DNA from: Bacteroidia bacterium
Lineage (GTDB): Bacteria > Bacteroidota > Bacteroidia > 2-12-FULL-35-15
Assembly (NCBI GenBank): GCA_016786925.1
Contig: JAEUTU010000021.1
Span: 1 to 52,573, forward strand
Length of the DNA stretch: 52,573 bases
Direction of reading: 5' to 3'
Each line of letters starts with the position of its first letter. Position 1 is the first letter of the stretch. The position numbers and the translations under genes were made by a program. The notes below the pieces were generated by a model that was given only the letters and a program-made list of their open reading frames with translations, did not search any database and was not told the origin of the DNA. Shown here piece after piece: positions 9,041 through 17,230 of this stretch.

Positions 9041-11446
9041 ATGAAAAAAGCATTACTCTCTACTTTCTCTCTACTGTCCTTAAATATAGTTATGGCTCAA
9101 CAAATAAACCCTATTCAAGTTGAGTTTACAGATCCATTTCAAACGAATATTTTCTCTGCATCAGCAGCGGTATCCGATGAGTTTGGCAACACCTTTTTAT
9201 CTACAAAAATTGGCAACACATCTTCAGGCATTATGAAAGTAAATGGCCAGGGAGATATCATCTGGCAAAAGAAGATCAACAATGTATTGACAGGCAACCA
9301 AGCAACTCAGATCGTTTTTGATGGAGAGAACATCGTTTACCAACCTAATGATGGTGTATATGTTGCTACTTGCGAAACCGATCCAAACGGAATGGGAACC
9401 AATCCGATCAGATATCGCTACTTATCAAAATGTAATCCAACTACTGGAACATTCAACTGGCACATTGCTTTATTCGACACGCTGGATTACACGCAGAGCA
9501 ACAAAAATATTCTATTAAACTCTCCTACCGGTTTATATTGGATATTTGCCAACAAGTTTGTTAGCATTTCAACCAATGGTACCATTTTAGCTCAGAAAAG
9601 TTTATCAATTGAAAACATTGTATCGGCTCAGGTATTGCCTGATGGAAGTTGCTATTTAACCAATTCAACCTATTCCGGTGAAACCCCAATTGTAAAAATT
9701 GATGCTAATGGAAATGTATTAAAGACCTTTTCATTTCTAAATACTGGAATGAATATCTTCGCCAATGCCAATGCCTACAAATTAGCCTACCATAATGGGA
9801 ACATCTATGTTTCTTTCTGGGGACAAGGTGTTTCTATGATAAAATTAGACACCACAGGGCAAGTTCTAAATGCAGTAAAATGGGAATATCCAGCTCCATG
9901 GCCATCCTGGTTCACAGCAAGAGCCGGAAACTGGATCATCTACAATAATCAAATCGTATTCTCACATGGAGCACTCGTTGGTCCAATCGAAAACTTTGTT
10001 CGATTAAATCCATTTTCAGTACTTGACCTGAATTTAAATGAGGTGGAAACATTCTGCCTTCCTCACTATTCAACCTTTCATGGCAATAATTACAGCACAA
10101 TGAATGCTCCCAACACACCAGAGGTTATGAATATCAATGATGGTTTTTTACAAATAACAGGTAGCAAAGGAGAAAATAATTTATTGAGTGGTAATTTCTT
10201 AAGAATAGACTCCAGCTTGACGTTCAAAAATTGCCAAAAGATCATGATCGATTCAATTCCTAATTATACAACATACACAATCACGACATCTCTAGATACA
10301 GTAACTGCAACAACTATTGCATTAACGCCAAACAATGTATTTTTATCGAATTCAAACCTGAACTATACTGATGAAAGAGATGATCTTAGCATCACCTCGA
10401 TTTCCAGTTCTACCGTATATTGTGGAGAATGTACATCAACGGCCTTAGCTTTAACATCAGGCGAAACAGCTGTTGTTTATTACAACTGGGGAACAGAAAG
10501 TGGTAATCAAACAAACAATCCGGCAAACAACCTTTGCCCAGGGAATTACAGCTTGGTGATATCCGACAATTATGGCTGTCAGGATTCAAGTGCATTTGAA
10601 ATAATAGCCTCTGCCCCTATTGCAAGTGGCTTATGCTTAACAACAGTTGACTCATTATCTACACATAACATACTTGTATGGGAAAAGCCCGTATCTACTG
10701 TTATAGCAGGATTCAATATTTACCGCGAGATCACAGCCAACAATTTTCAGTTTTTAGCATACGTAGATTACGATTCATTAAGTGAGTACCACGATATGAA
10801 TGCCAATCCAAACATTACCAATTACCGATATAAACTAACAACAGTTGACACCTGTGGCTCCGAAAGTTCATTAAGCGATTACCACAGCACCATCCACCTT
10901 CAATTATTAGGTAACGGAAACATGCAATGGACACTTTACGATGTAGAGAACCAAGGAAATCCCGTGAGTTTTTACAATGTATACCGAGATGATGCAGGAA
11001 ATGGTAACTGGGCACTTCTAACCGGTTCCTTGCCAGGTACCAACTCAACTTATACCGACATTAACTACTCAAGTTTCCCGAATGCCAAATATCGTGTGGA
11101 TGTGAATTGGGGAGTAAGTTGTACATCTTCTCGTACAACTATCAACACAACACGTTCTAACATTAAAGCAGCAGGATTGGTTTCAATAGGCATCTCTGAA
11201 GTCGAGCTTAATAATTTAGTATCCATAGCTCCAAATCCAGCATCTGAAAATGTAGTAATTAACCTGCCTAATTCAAATGAAAACACAATTATTCAGATCT
11301 ATAATACATTAGGTGAGATTGTTATATCTAAAACAACTTCGGCTACTTCTGAATCTCTTTCAGTAGAACAATTAGCAAAAGGAATATATTCTATTGCTAT
11401 CACCACAGAATATGGAAAAGTATTCAAGAAGTTGGTTGTACAATAG
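9041..11446 (+). CDS. T9SS type A sorting domain protein, paralogue of its upstream neighbour
   Basis: An 801-residue secreted protein. I chose the ATG at 9041, not the in-frame ATG at 8978. The shorter form begins with a clean signal peptide (MKKALLSTFSLLSLNIVMAQ), whereas the longer one would be translated through the upstream terminator hairpin. Residues about 20-430 are a beta-rich region with delayed SBBP-like phrases (MKVNGQGDIIWQKKI). Residues about 465-525 look like a degenerate SprB repeat (CPGNYSLVISDNYGCQD). Next comes a fibronectin-like module, and a T9SS sorting domain closes the protein (APNPASENVVI ... FKKLVVQ). The string TTRSNIK just before the sorting domain is shared with the neighbour, supporting tandem duplication of the C-terminal half. 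Confidence 0.85.
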   Translation: MKKALLSTFSLLSLNIVMAQQINPIQVEFTDPFQTNIFSASAAVSDEFGNTFLSTKIGNTSSGIMKVNGQGDIIWQKKINNVLTGNQATQIVFDGENIVYQPNDGVYVATCETDPNGMGTNPIRYRYLSKCNPTTGTFNWHIALFDTLDYTQSNKNILLNSPTGLYWIFANKFVSISTNGTILAQKSLSIENIVSAQVLPDGSCYLTNSTYSGETPIVKIDANGNVLKTFSFLNTGMNIFANANAYKLAYHNGNIYVSFWGQGVSMIKLDTTGQVLNAVKWEYPAPWPSWFTARAGNWIIYNNQIVFSHGALVGPIENFVRLNPFSVLDLNLNEVETFCLPHYSTFHGNNYSTMNAPNTPEVMNINDGFLQITGSKGENNLLSGNFLRIDSSLTFKNCQKIMIDSIPNYTTYTITTSLDTVTATTIALTPNNVFLSNSNLNYTDERDDLSITSISSSTVYCGECTSTALALTSGETAVVYYNWGTESGNQTNNPANNLCPGNYSLVISDNYGCQDSSAFEIIASAPIASGLCLTTVDSLSTHNILVWEKPVSTVIAGFNIYREITANNFQFLAYVDYDSLSEYHDMNANPNITNYRYKLTTVDTCGSESSLSDYHSTIHLQLLGNGNMQWTLYDVENQGNPVSFYNVYRDDAGNGNWALLTGSLPGTNSTYTDINYSSFPNAKYRVDVNWGVSCTSSRTTINTTRSNIKAAGLVSIGISEVELNNLVSIAPNPASENVVINLPNSNENTIIQIYNTLGEIVISKTTSATSESLSVEQLAKGIYSIAITTEYGKVFKKLVVQ

Positions 11447-11472
11447 CATAATTAAGCATAAAAGTTTAAATT

Positions 11473-11499
11473 TGCCTGACCGCTTGGTCGGGCATTTTT
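11473..11499 (+). terminator. Rho-independent terminator after the second T9SS cargo gene
   Basis: The arms 11473-11481 and 11486-11494 pair over 9 bp, including one G-U wobble, with a 4-base loop and five T residues after the stem. It ends just before the start of the next gene at 11504. Confidence 0.85.
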
Positions 11500-11503
11500 A
11501 TTT

Positions 11504-14500
11504 ATGAAAAGATCGATTTATATATTCTTTATTATTACACTATTGGCAGTGGTAAATACCCTTACTGCTCAACAGTATAATTTCAAGAACTTTTCTGCAA
11601 AAAACGGCCTGGCTAGTTCTATCGTTAACAACATTTTTCAAGACTCAAAAGGCTATATCTGGTTTGCCACACAAGGTGGCGGTGTGAGTCGTTTCAATGG
11701 AAAAACCTTTAAAAATTTCAGCAAAGCGGATGGACTAATCAGCAATGATGTCACTTATATCAATGAAGACAAAACAGGTAATATTTGGATTGCAACAGCT
11801 GAAGGAGTTTCTAAATTCAACGGAGTTTCTTTTACGAACTATTCTTCTAAAGATGGGCTTTCAAAAGGAGTAGTTTACTGGATTTTAGCCGATAAGAACA
11901 ATACAATTTGGTTTGCCATTCAAGATGGAGGTGTGAACAAATTTAACGGAAAAGAATTTCAAAAATATTCTCAAAAAGATGGATTACCTTCCGAAAGCGT
12001 TTACTCTATTGTAGAAGATAAGTTAGGAGAAATATGGTTTAGCACCGGTAAAGGTGTTGCTAAATTTGATGGAAAAAAGATTATTAACTACTCCGGAAAT
12101 GATCTTATTAAAAACAAAACACTCTTCTGTTCCTTTATTGACTCAAAAGGGGGAATATGGTTTGGTGGTTCGTCTGGGAACGGTGTTATAAAATATGTCG
12201 GAAAAAAGTTCCAATCATTCCCATTACCCATCGACCTGAAAGATGATTTTATCGGAGGAATTACAGAAGATAAAAAAGGGAACATGTGGTTTGCTACTGA
12301 CCATGGAATGTTAAAATTTGAAGACAACCAATTTCATTTACTTTCCGAAAATCAAGGCTTATCTGCAAATGGAGTACTATGCGTTGCTACAGACTACGAG
12401 GGCAATATTTGGGCAGGAACACAAGGTGGTGGAGCCAATTTGTTTAATAACGAATCGTTTGTGAACTACACCGACAAAGATGGATTAACTAGTAAAAACA
12501 TTAGCTGTGTTGATTTTGACGAGCAGTATTATTATGTAGGAACACCTGGCACAGGAATTAACTTATTGGATAAAAAAACAAACAGTTTTTCAGTAATAAA
12601 AGATATTCCAGAAATTGAACAAATAAATATTTTTTCTATTTCTCACACTAGTAATGGAAAAATTTGGATTGGTGCTCAAGAAGGCGTTTTTGTTATTGAA
12701 AAATTAAAAAACAATTCGTTTAAATTATTAAAAGTTCACACAACTATTGCAAATAATAGAGTAACTGCAGCAACTAAAATTATTCATGACAAAAAAGGAG
12801 ATACATGGATTGCATCCTATGGATCTGGAGTTTACAAAAAAACAGATAAAGAAGAAATAAATTTTTCTACGAAATCTGGTTTTGTTTCTGATAATATTTT
12901 AACTGTTTTTGAAGATAGCAAAGGAAATATTTGGGTTGGAACAAAAGATGCCGGTGTTGTAAAATATAATGGAACAACATTTAAAAATCTCACAACAATT
13001 GATGGGTTAGCAGATAAGGCGGTATGGTCTATTACAGAAGACAGTAACGGCAATATCTATTTTGGAACCGGAGAAAATGGGCTTTCTTGCTTTGATGGCA
13101 TAAAATTTAAAAATTACAATACAAATGATGGACTTTGCTCAAATTATGTAAATGCTTTGCAATGGGATAATTATGAAAATTGTTTGTGGATTGGAACAGA
13201 AAAAGGAGTAAATAAAATTAAATTAAAACCCGATTTAACGCTTATTAATAATAGAACTTACGGTGAACAAGAAGGATTCAAAGGTATTGAGTTAAACCAA
13301 AATGCAATTACTATTGATAAAAAAGGATTGGTTTGGTTTGGAACAATTAACGGTTTATCGTCATACAATAGAAAGTACGATAACCCAAACATGACACCGC
13401 CAAAAATTCATTTGAATAGTATCAGGCTTGCATATCAAGTTGTTGACTGGAAAAAATATACCGATTCGGTAGATGAAACCAACAATATCCCCTTCGGTCT
13501 AGAATTATCTCACAAAAACAATCACTTAATCTTTGACTTTCAAGCTTTTACTACCGAAAATGTAAAGTACACCTATATACTCGAAGGACAGGATGAGGAA
13601 TGGTCGCCACTAACAACAAATACCGAGGCCAATTTTTCTAACATTACTCCAGGTAAAAGCTACACCTTCAAAGTAAAAGCAGTCAATAAAAACGGGATAT
13701 GGAGCGATGAAATAATAGAATTTACATTTACGATCAGCCCACCATGGTGGCAAACCTGGTGGTTCTATACCCTTGTTATTTTGGTACTTGTTGTAAGTGT
13801 TTATAGTTTTATCCATTACCGTACTGCACAATTAGCAAAAGAGAAAAAAATTCTGGAAGAAAAAGTAACTGAACGTACCATCGAATTAAAGGATGCGAAC
13901 GATCAGTTATCCGTTGCATTCCAGGATATCAAAGACAGTATCAATTACGCTAAAAAAATTCAGGATGCGATCCTTCCATTGGATGAAGAGATCCGTACTG
14001 CCCTACCCGACTCTTTTGTATTGTTCAAGCCAAGAGATGTGGTGAGTGGTGACTTTTACTGGTTCAACAAAAAAGATGATAAAATATTCATCGCTGCAGT
14101 TGACTGTACCGGTCATGGTGTACCTGGAGCCTTCATGAGTATGATTGGTAGCTCCCTGCTGAATGAGATCCTAAGCAAAAAAGGTCCCCACGATGCTGCA
14201 AGTATATTAAAGAAATTACATCAAGGGGTTCGTAAGTCATTGAAACAAGACCGTGATAGCTATGAATCAAAAGATGGAATGGACTTGGCTTTGAGTATTT
14301 ACGACCCAATCAATAACACCTTGCAGTATTCAGGTGCAAAACGCCCATTGTTCTTTTTCAGAAATGGAGAATTTCAGGAAATAAAAGCAGACAAACAATC
14401 CATTGGTGGTTTGGAAATGGAAGACAACTACACATTTACGAATCATAATTTCGAACTTCAAAAAGGAGATACGTTTTATATGTTTACCGATGGTTATGTA

Positions 14501-14680
14501 GATCAATTTGGTGGTGAGCATGAAAAGAAATTTTCTACGAAACGATTTAAAGATACCCTACAAGGAATACAAGCTGACCCTCTTAAATTACAGGGTGCTC
14601 AACTTAATCATATCATTGAAGATTGGAAGATGAATACGGAGCAGATCGATGATATTTTGGTGATCGGAATCCGTTTTTAA
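11504..14680 (+). CDS. Propeller sensor / Y_Y_Y / SpoIIE-like serine phosphatase
   Basis: A 1058-residue membrane signalling protein. A signal peptide (residues 1 to about 22) is followed by a large periplasmic sensor of repeated two-component-regulator propeller units (GxIWFATxxGGVxxFNG). A Y_Y_Y-like domain ends near residue 740, and a single membrane helix spans about 752-770. A short coiled coil (EKKILEEKVTERTIEL) leads into a cytoplasmic PP2C/SpoIIE phosphatase domain with DVVSGDFYWF, AVDCTGHGVPGAFMS (about 866-878) and FTDGYVDQFGG, which supply the metal-binding Asp residues. The protein probably converts an extracytoplasmic signal into dephosphorylation of a partner such as an anti-anti-sigma factor. 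No such partner or kinase is encoded next to it. A stretch at about 12590-13400 looks more AT-rich than its flanks. Confidence 0.88.
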   Translation: MKRSIYIFFIITLLAVVNTLTAQQYNFKNFSAKNGLASSIVNNIFQDSKGYIWFATQGGGVSRFNGKTFKNFSKADGLISNDVTYINEDKTGNIWIATAEGVSKFNGVSFTNYSSKDGLSKGVVYWILADKNNTIWFAIQDGGVNKFNGKEFQKYSQKDGLPSESVYSIVEDKLGEIWFSTGKGVAKFDGKKIINYSGNDLIKNKTLFCSFIDSKGGIWFGGSSGNGVIKYVGKKFQSFPLPIDLKDDFIGGITEDKKGNMWFATDHGMLKFEDNQFHLLSENQGLSANGVLCVATDYEGNIWAGTQGGGANLFNNESFVNYTDKDGLTSKNISCVDFDEQYYYVGTPGTGINLLDKKTNSFSVIKDIPEIEQINIFSISHTSNGKIWIGAQEGVFVIEKLKNNSFKLLKVHTTIANNRVTAATKIIHDKKGDTWIASYGSGVYKKTDKEEINFSTKSGFVSDNILTVFEDSKGNIWVGTKDAGVVKYNGTTFKNLTTIDGLADKAVWSITEDSNGNIYFGTGENGLSCFDGIKFKNYNTNDGLCSNYVNALQWDNYENCLWIGTEKGVNKIKLKPDLTLINNRTYGEQEGFKGIELNQNAITIDKKGLVWFGTINGLSSYNRKYDNPNMTPPKIHLNSIRLAYQVVDWKKYTDSVDETNNIPFGLELSHKNNHLIFDFQAFTTENVKYTYILEGQDEEWSPLTTNTEANFSNITPGKSYTFKVKAVNKNGIWSDEIIEFTFTISPPWWQTWWFYTLVILVLVVSVYSFIHYRTAQLAKEKKILEEKVTERTIELKDANDQLSVAFQDIKDSINYAKKIQDAILPLDEEIRTALPDSFVLFKPRDVVSGDFYWFNKKDDKIFIAAVDCTGHGVPGAFMSMIGSSLLNEILSKKGPHDAASILKKLHQGVRKSLKQDRDSYESKDGMDLALSIYDPINNTLQYSGAKRPLFFFRNGEFQEIKADKQSIGGLEMEDNYTFTNHNFELQKGDTFYMFTDGYVDQFGGEHEKKFSTKRFKDTLQGIQADPLKLQGAQLNHIIEDWKMNTEQIDDILVIGIRF

Positions 14681-14758
14681 TCAATACTCCATTCCACTTT
14701 TTTTAGTAAATTCGCATCGCTATAACAGCGGAATAACCAATCTTTATTCAAATTTATT

Positions 14759-16534
14759 ATGCTTAGATCACACACTTGCGGAGAATTACGCATCAATCAT
14801 GTTGGACAAACTGCAACCATCAGTGGATGGGTACAAGGTATCAGAGATAAAGGATCATTGCTTTGGATTGACCTTCGCGACCGTTACGGGATCACTCAGA
14901 TAACCATAGAAACAGAAAATGCTTCTAAAGAGATTGTTGACATTGCGCGTTCATTAGGAAGAGAGTTTGTGATCAGTGTGAGTGGGAAAGTAGTAGAACG
15001 TTATTCTAAATCTGATAAACTGGAAACGGGCGATATTGAGATCAATCCTGATAAGATCACTATTCTTAACTCTGCGATCATTCCTCCTTTTACGATTGAA
15101 GATGAAACCGATGGTGGTGATGACCTACGAATGAAATACCGCTACCTGGATCTAAGAAGAAATCCGGTACGTAAAAACCTGGAATTGCGTCACCGTTTAG
15201 CTATTGAAACTCGCAACTACCTTGATAAACTTAATTTTCTTGAAGTTGAAACACCTGTGTTGATCAAATCAACTCCAGAAGGTGCACGCGATTTCGTGGT
15301 GCCTTCACGTATGAATCCGGGTGAATTTTATGCCTTGCCACAATCCCCACAAACCTTCAAACAATTGTTGATGGTTGGTGGATTCGACAGATATTATCAA
15401 ATTGTAAAATGCTTCCGTGATGAAGATCTTCGTGCCGACCGTCAACCGGAATTCACGCAGATCGATTGTGAAATGGCTTTTGTTGAGCAAGAAGACATCT
15501 TAAATACATTCGAAGGTTTGGTGCGTAGTTTATTTAAAACCGTAAAAGGAATTGACATTCCTACTCTAAGCCGTATGACCTATGCCGATGCCATGAAATA
15601 CTATGGAAACGACAAACCGGACATCCGTTTTGAAATGAAATTTGTGGAGTTGAACAACATCGTAAAAGGACAAAATTTTAAAGTATTTGACGATGCACAA
15701 TTAGTGGTTGGTATTTGCGCAAAAGGAGCTGCAGAATACACCCGTAAACAATTGGATGAATTAACTGAATTTGTAAAACGTCCACAAATTGGTGCAAGCG
15801 GATTGGTATATGCGCGCTATAATGCAGATGGAACGATCAAATCATCTGTAGATAAATTCTACAACGAAGAAGAACTAAAAAAGTGGGCTGCAGCCATGAA
15901 TGCACAAGCAGGCGATCTGATCCTGATCCTTGCCGGTGAAGAAAACAAAACACGCAAAGCCATGTCGGAATTACGTCTGGAGATGGGGAACCGGTTAGGC
16001 TTACGTGATAAAAACACTTTTGCTTGTCATTGGATCATCGACTTCCCGCTACTCGAATTCAGCGAAGAAGTAGATTCAACTTCTATTGGTGAAACAGGGG
16101 GACGTTGGCATGCCAAACATCATCCGTTTACATCTCCCAAGCCGGAAGATATTGCCTTATTGGATTCTGATCCGGGAGCAGTTCGCGCCAATGCCTATGA
16201 CCTTGTAATAAACGGGGTTGAAATAGGTGGAGGATCTATCCGTATACATGATAAAAATTTACAAGCAAAAATGTTCAGTTTATTAGGATTTACCAAAGAA
16301 GAAGCACAAGCACAATTTGGATTCTTAATGAATGCATTTGAATATGGAGCTCCCCCACATGGAGGACTCGCATTTGGCTTCGACCGTTTATGCTCATTGA
16401 TAGGAGGTGCTGACGTGATCCGTGATTTTATTGCATTCCCTAAAAACAATTCAGGACGCGATGTGATGATCAACTCCCCTTCCCCTATTGCACAAGCACA
16501 GTTGGATGAATTGGCGATTGCATTAAAGAAATAA
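14759..16534 (+). CDS. aspS: Aspartyl-tRNA synthetase
   Basis: AspS charges tRNA-Asp with aspartate in the cytoplasm. The 591-residue length fits the bacterial form. The N-terminal anticodon-binding OB domain is seen as [23 protein letters not shown]. Class II motif 2 is [18 protein letters not shown] and motif 3 is GLAFGFDRL near the C-terminus. The GAD insertion typical of bacterial AspRS lies between them (about residues 290-420). The adenylate-site string [20 protein letters not shown] is intact. All essential elements are present and nothing is unusual. A strong terminator follows 11 bases after the stop codon. Confidence 0.97.
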   Translation: MLRSHTCGELRINHVGQTATISGWVQGIRDKGSLLWIDLRDRYGITQITIETENASKEIVDIARSLGREFVISVSGKVVERYSKSDKLETGDIEINPDKITILNSAIIPPFTIEDETDGGDDLRMKYRYLDLRRNPVRKNLELRHRLAIETRNYLDKLNFLEVETPVLIKSTPEGARDFVVPSRMNPGEFYALPQSPQTFKQLLMVGGFDRYYQIVKCFRDEDLRADRQPEFTQIDCEMAFVEQEDILNTFEGLVRSLFKTVKGIDIPTLSRMTYADAMKYYGNDKPDIRFEMKFVELNNIVKGQNFKVFDDAQLVVGICAKGAAEYTRKQLDELTEFVKRPQIGASGLVYARYNADGTIKSSVDKFYNEEELKKWAAAMNAQAGDLILILAGEENKTRKAMSELRLEMGNRLGLRDKNTFACHWIIDFPLLEFSEEVDSTSIGETGGRWHAKHHPFTSPKPEDIALLDSDPGAVRANAYDLVINGVEIGGGSIRIHDKNLQAKMFSLLGFTKEEAQAQFGFLMNAFEYGAPPHGGLAFGFDRLCSLIGGADVIRDFIAFPKNNSGRDVMINSPSPIAQAQLDELAIALKK

Positions 16535-16545
16535 ATATTATTGGA

Positions 16546-16585
16546 AATAAAAAAGCCCCGGCCAAATGGCTGGGGCTTTTTTATT
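16546..16585. terminator. Bidirectional terminator between aspS and the lipoprotein gene
   Basis: The arms 16546-16563 and 16568-16585 pair over 18 bp with one G-U wobble and a 4-base loop. The A-tract and T-tract ends serve both strands. It overlaps the stop codon of the minus-strand gene at 16584. Confidence 0.9.
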
Positions 16586-17171
16586 AATAAGTTAACTCGA
16601 TCTTTACACTATCCGGATTTATTTTCGGTTGAGGTAATTCTTCTTGCGGATGAGGAAGTTCCTTGAACGATTCCAGCATCTTTACCATATCTGGTAAGTA
16701 TTCATCTTTCTTGGCTGCTTGTGTCCACATCAGCACTTGATAGAATGAATAAGGCGTTTCAATGATTCCCATTCTGTAATACACATCCTTACCATCAAAA
16801 TTTCCTGTGATCTCGGATACTAATGCTTTATTACCATTGATCTCCTGGCGGCCGGGAGGAGTAATTTTACCATTCTTAATATTATCAACAAAAGCCTGAG
16901 AAGCAATTGAATTGTAATATAACTCTAGATCATAATCCAAGTCATAGTTTTCCATGGTTGATTTTTTTTCCTCGATCACCATTGCATAAATATCAATGTC
17001 CGCATTTTGGTACTGTAAAGAGGCATTTTCATGCAGATCAGCACAAGGTTTCAAATAATCAGGTAAAAGAACGGTATAACGTTGATTAATATTTACCTCT
17101 GCAAAATTTGTTTCGCGTTTACAAGCAGAAAGTATAAGTATAATTGAAAAAAATAATAGTGACTTTTTCAT
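16584..17171 (-). CDS. Lipoprotein of unknown function
   Basis: A 195-residue protein with a short signal peptide and lipobox LSAC at about residues 14-17, so it is probably membrane-anchored after Lgt processing. The mature part begins with NFAEVNINQRYTVLLPDYL. It contains alternating strand-like segments (ALVSEITGNFDGKDVYYRMG and SFYQVLMWTQ) and ends in a Pro-rich tail (PHPQEELPQPK). This layout resembles small PsbP/LpqN-like lipoproteins in which a domain fits the phrase 'value, change, error', but I cannot assign a family with confidence. It is monocistronic, bounded by the aspS terminator and followed upstream by the histidine kinase gene in the same direction. Confidence 0.7.
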   Translation of the reverse strand: MKKSLLFFSIILILSACKRETNFAEVNINQRYTVLLPDYLKPCADLHENASLQYQNADIDIYAMVIEEKKSTMENYDLDYDLELYYNSIASQAFVDNIKNGKITPPGRQEINGNKALVSEITGNFDGKDVYYRMGIIETPYSFYQVLMWTQAAKKDEYLPDMVKMLESFKELPHPQEELPQPKINPDSVKIELTY

Positions 17172-17230
17172 GGCTATAAATAAAGTTCCAAATTACATGA
17201 TTTTTATGAAAAAATAAAATAAGTATGCCC

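Noticed and set aside
11467-11474. TAAATTTG as promoter of the phosphatase gene
   Set aside because: The box fits, but the start of transcription would fall inside the terminator hairpin and no -33 element lies at the right distance; chance matches are expected in AT-rich DNA.
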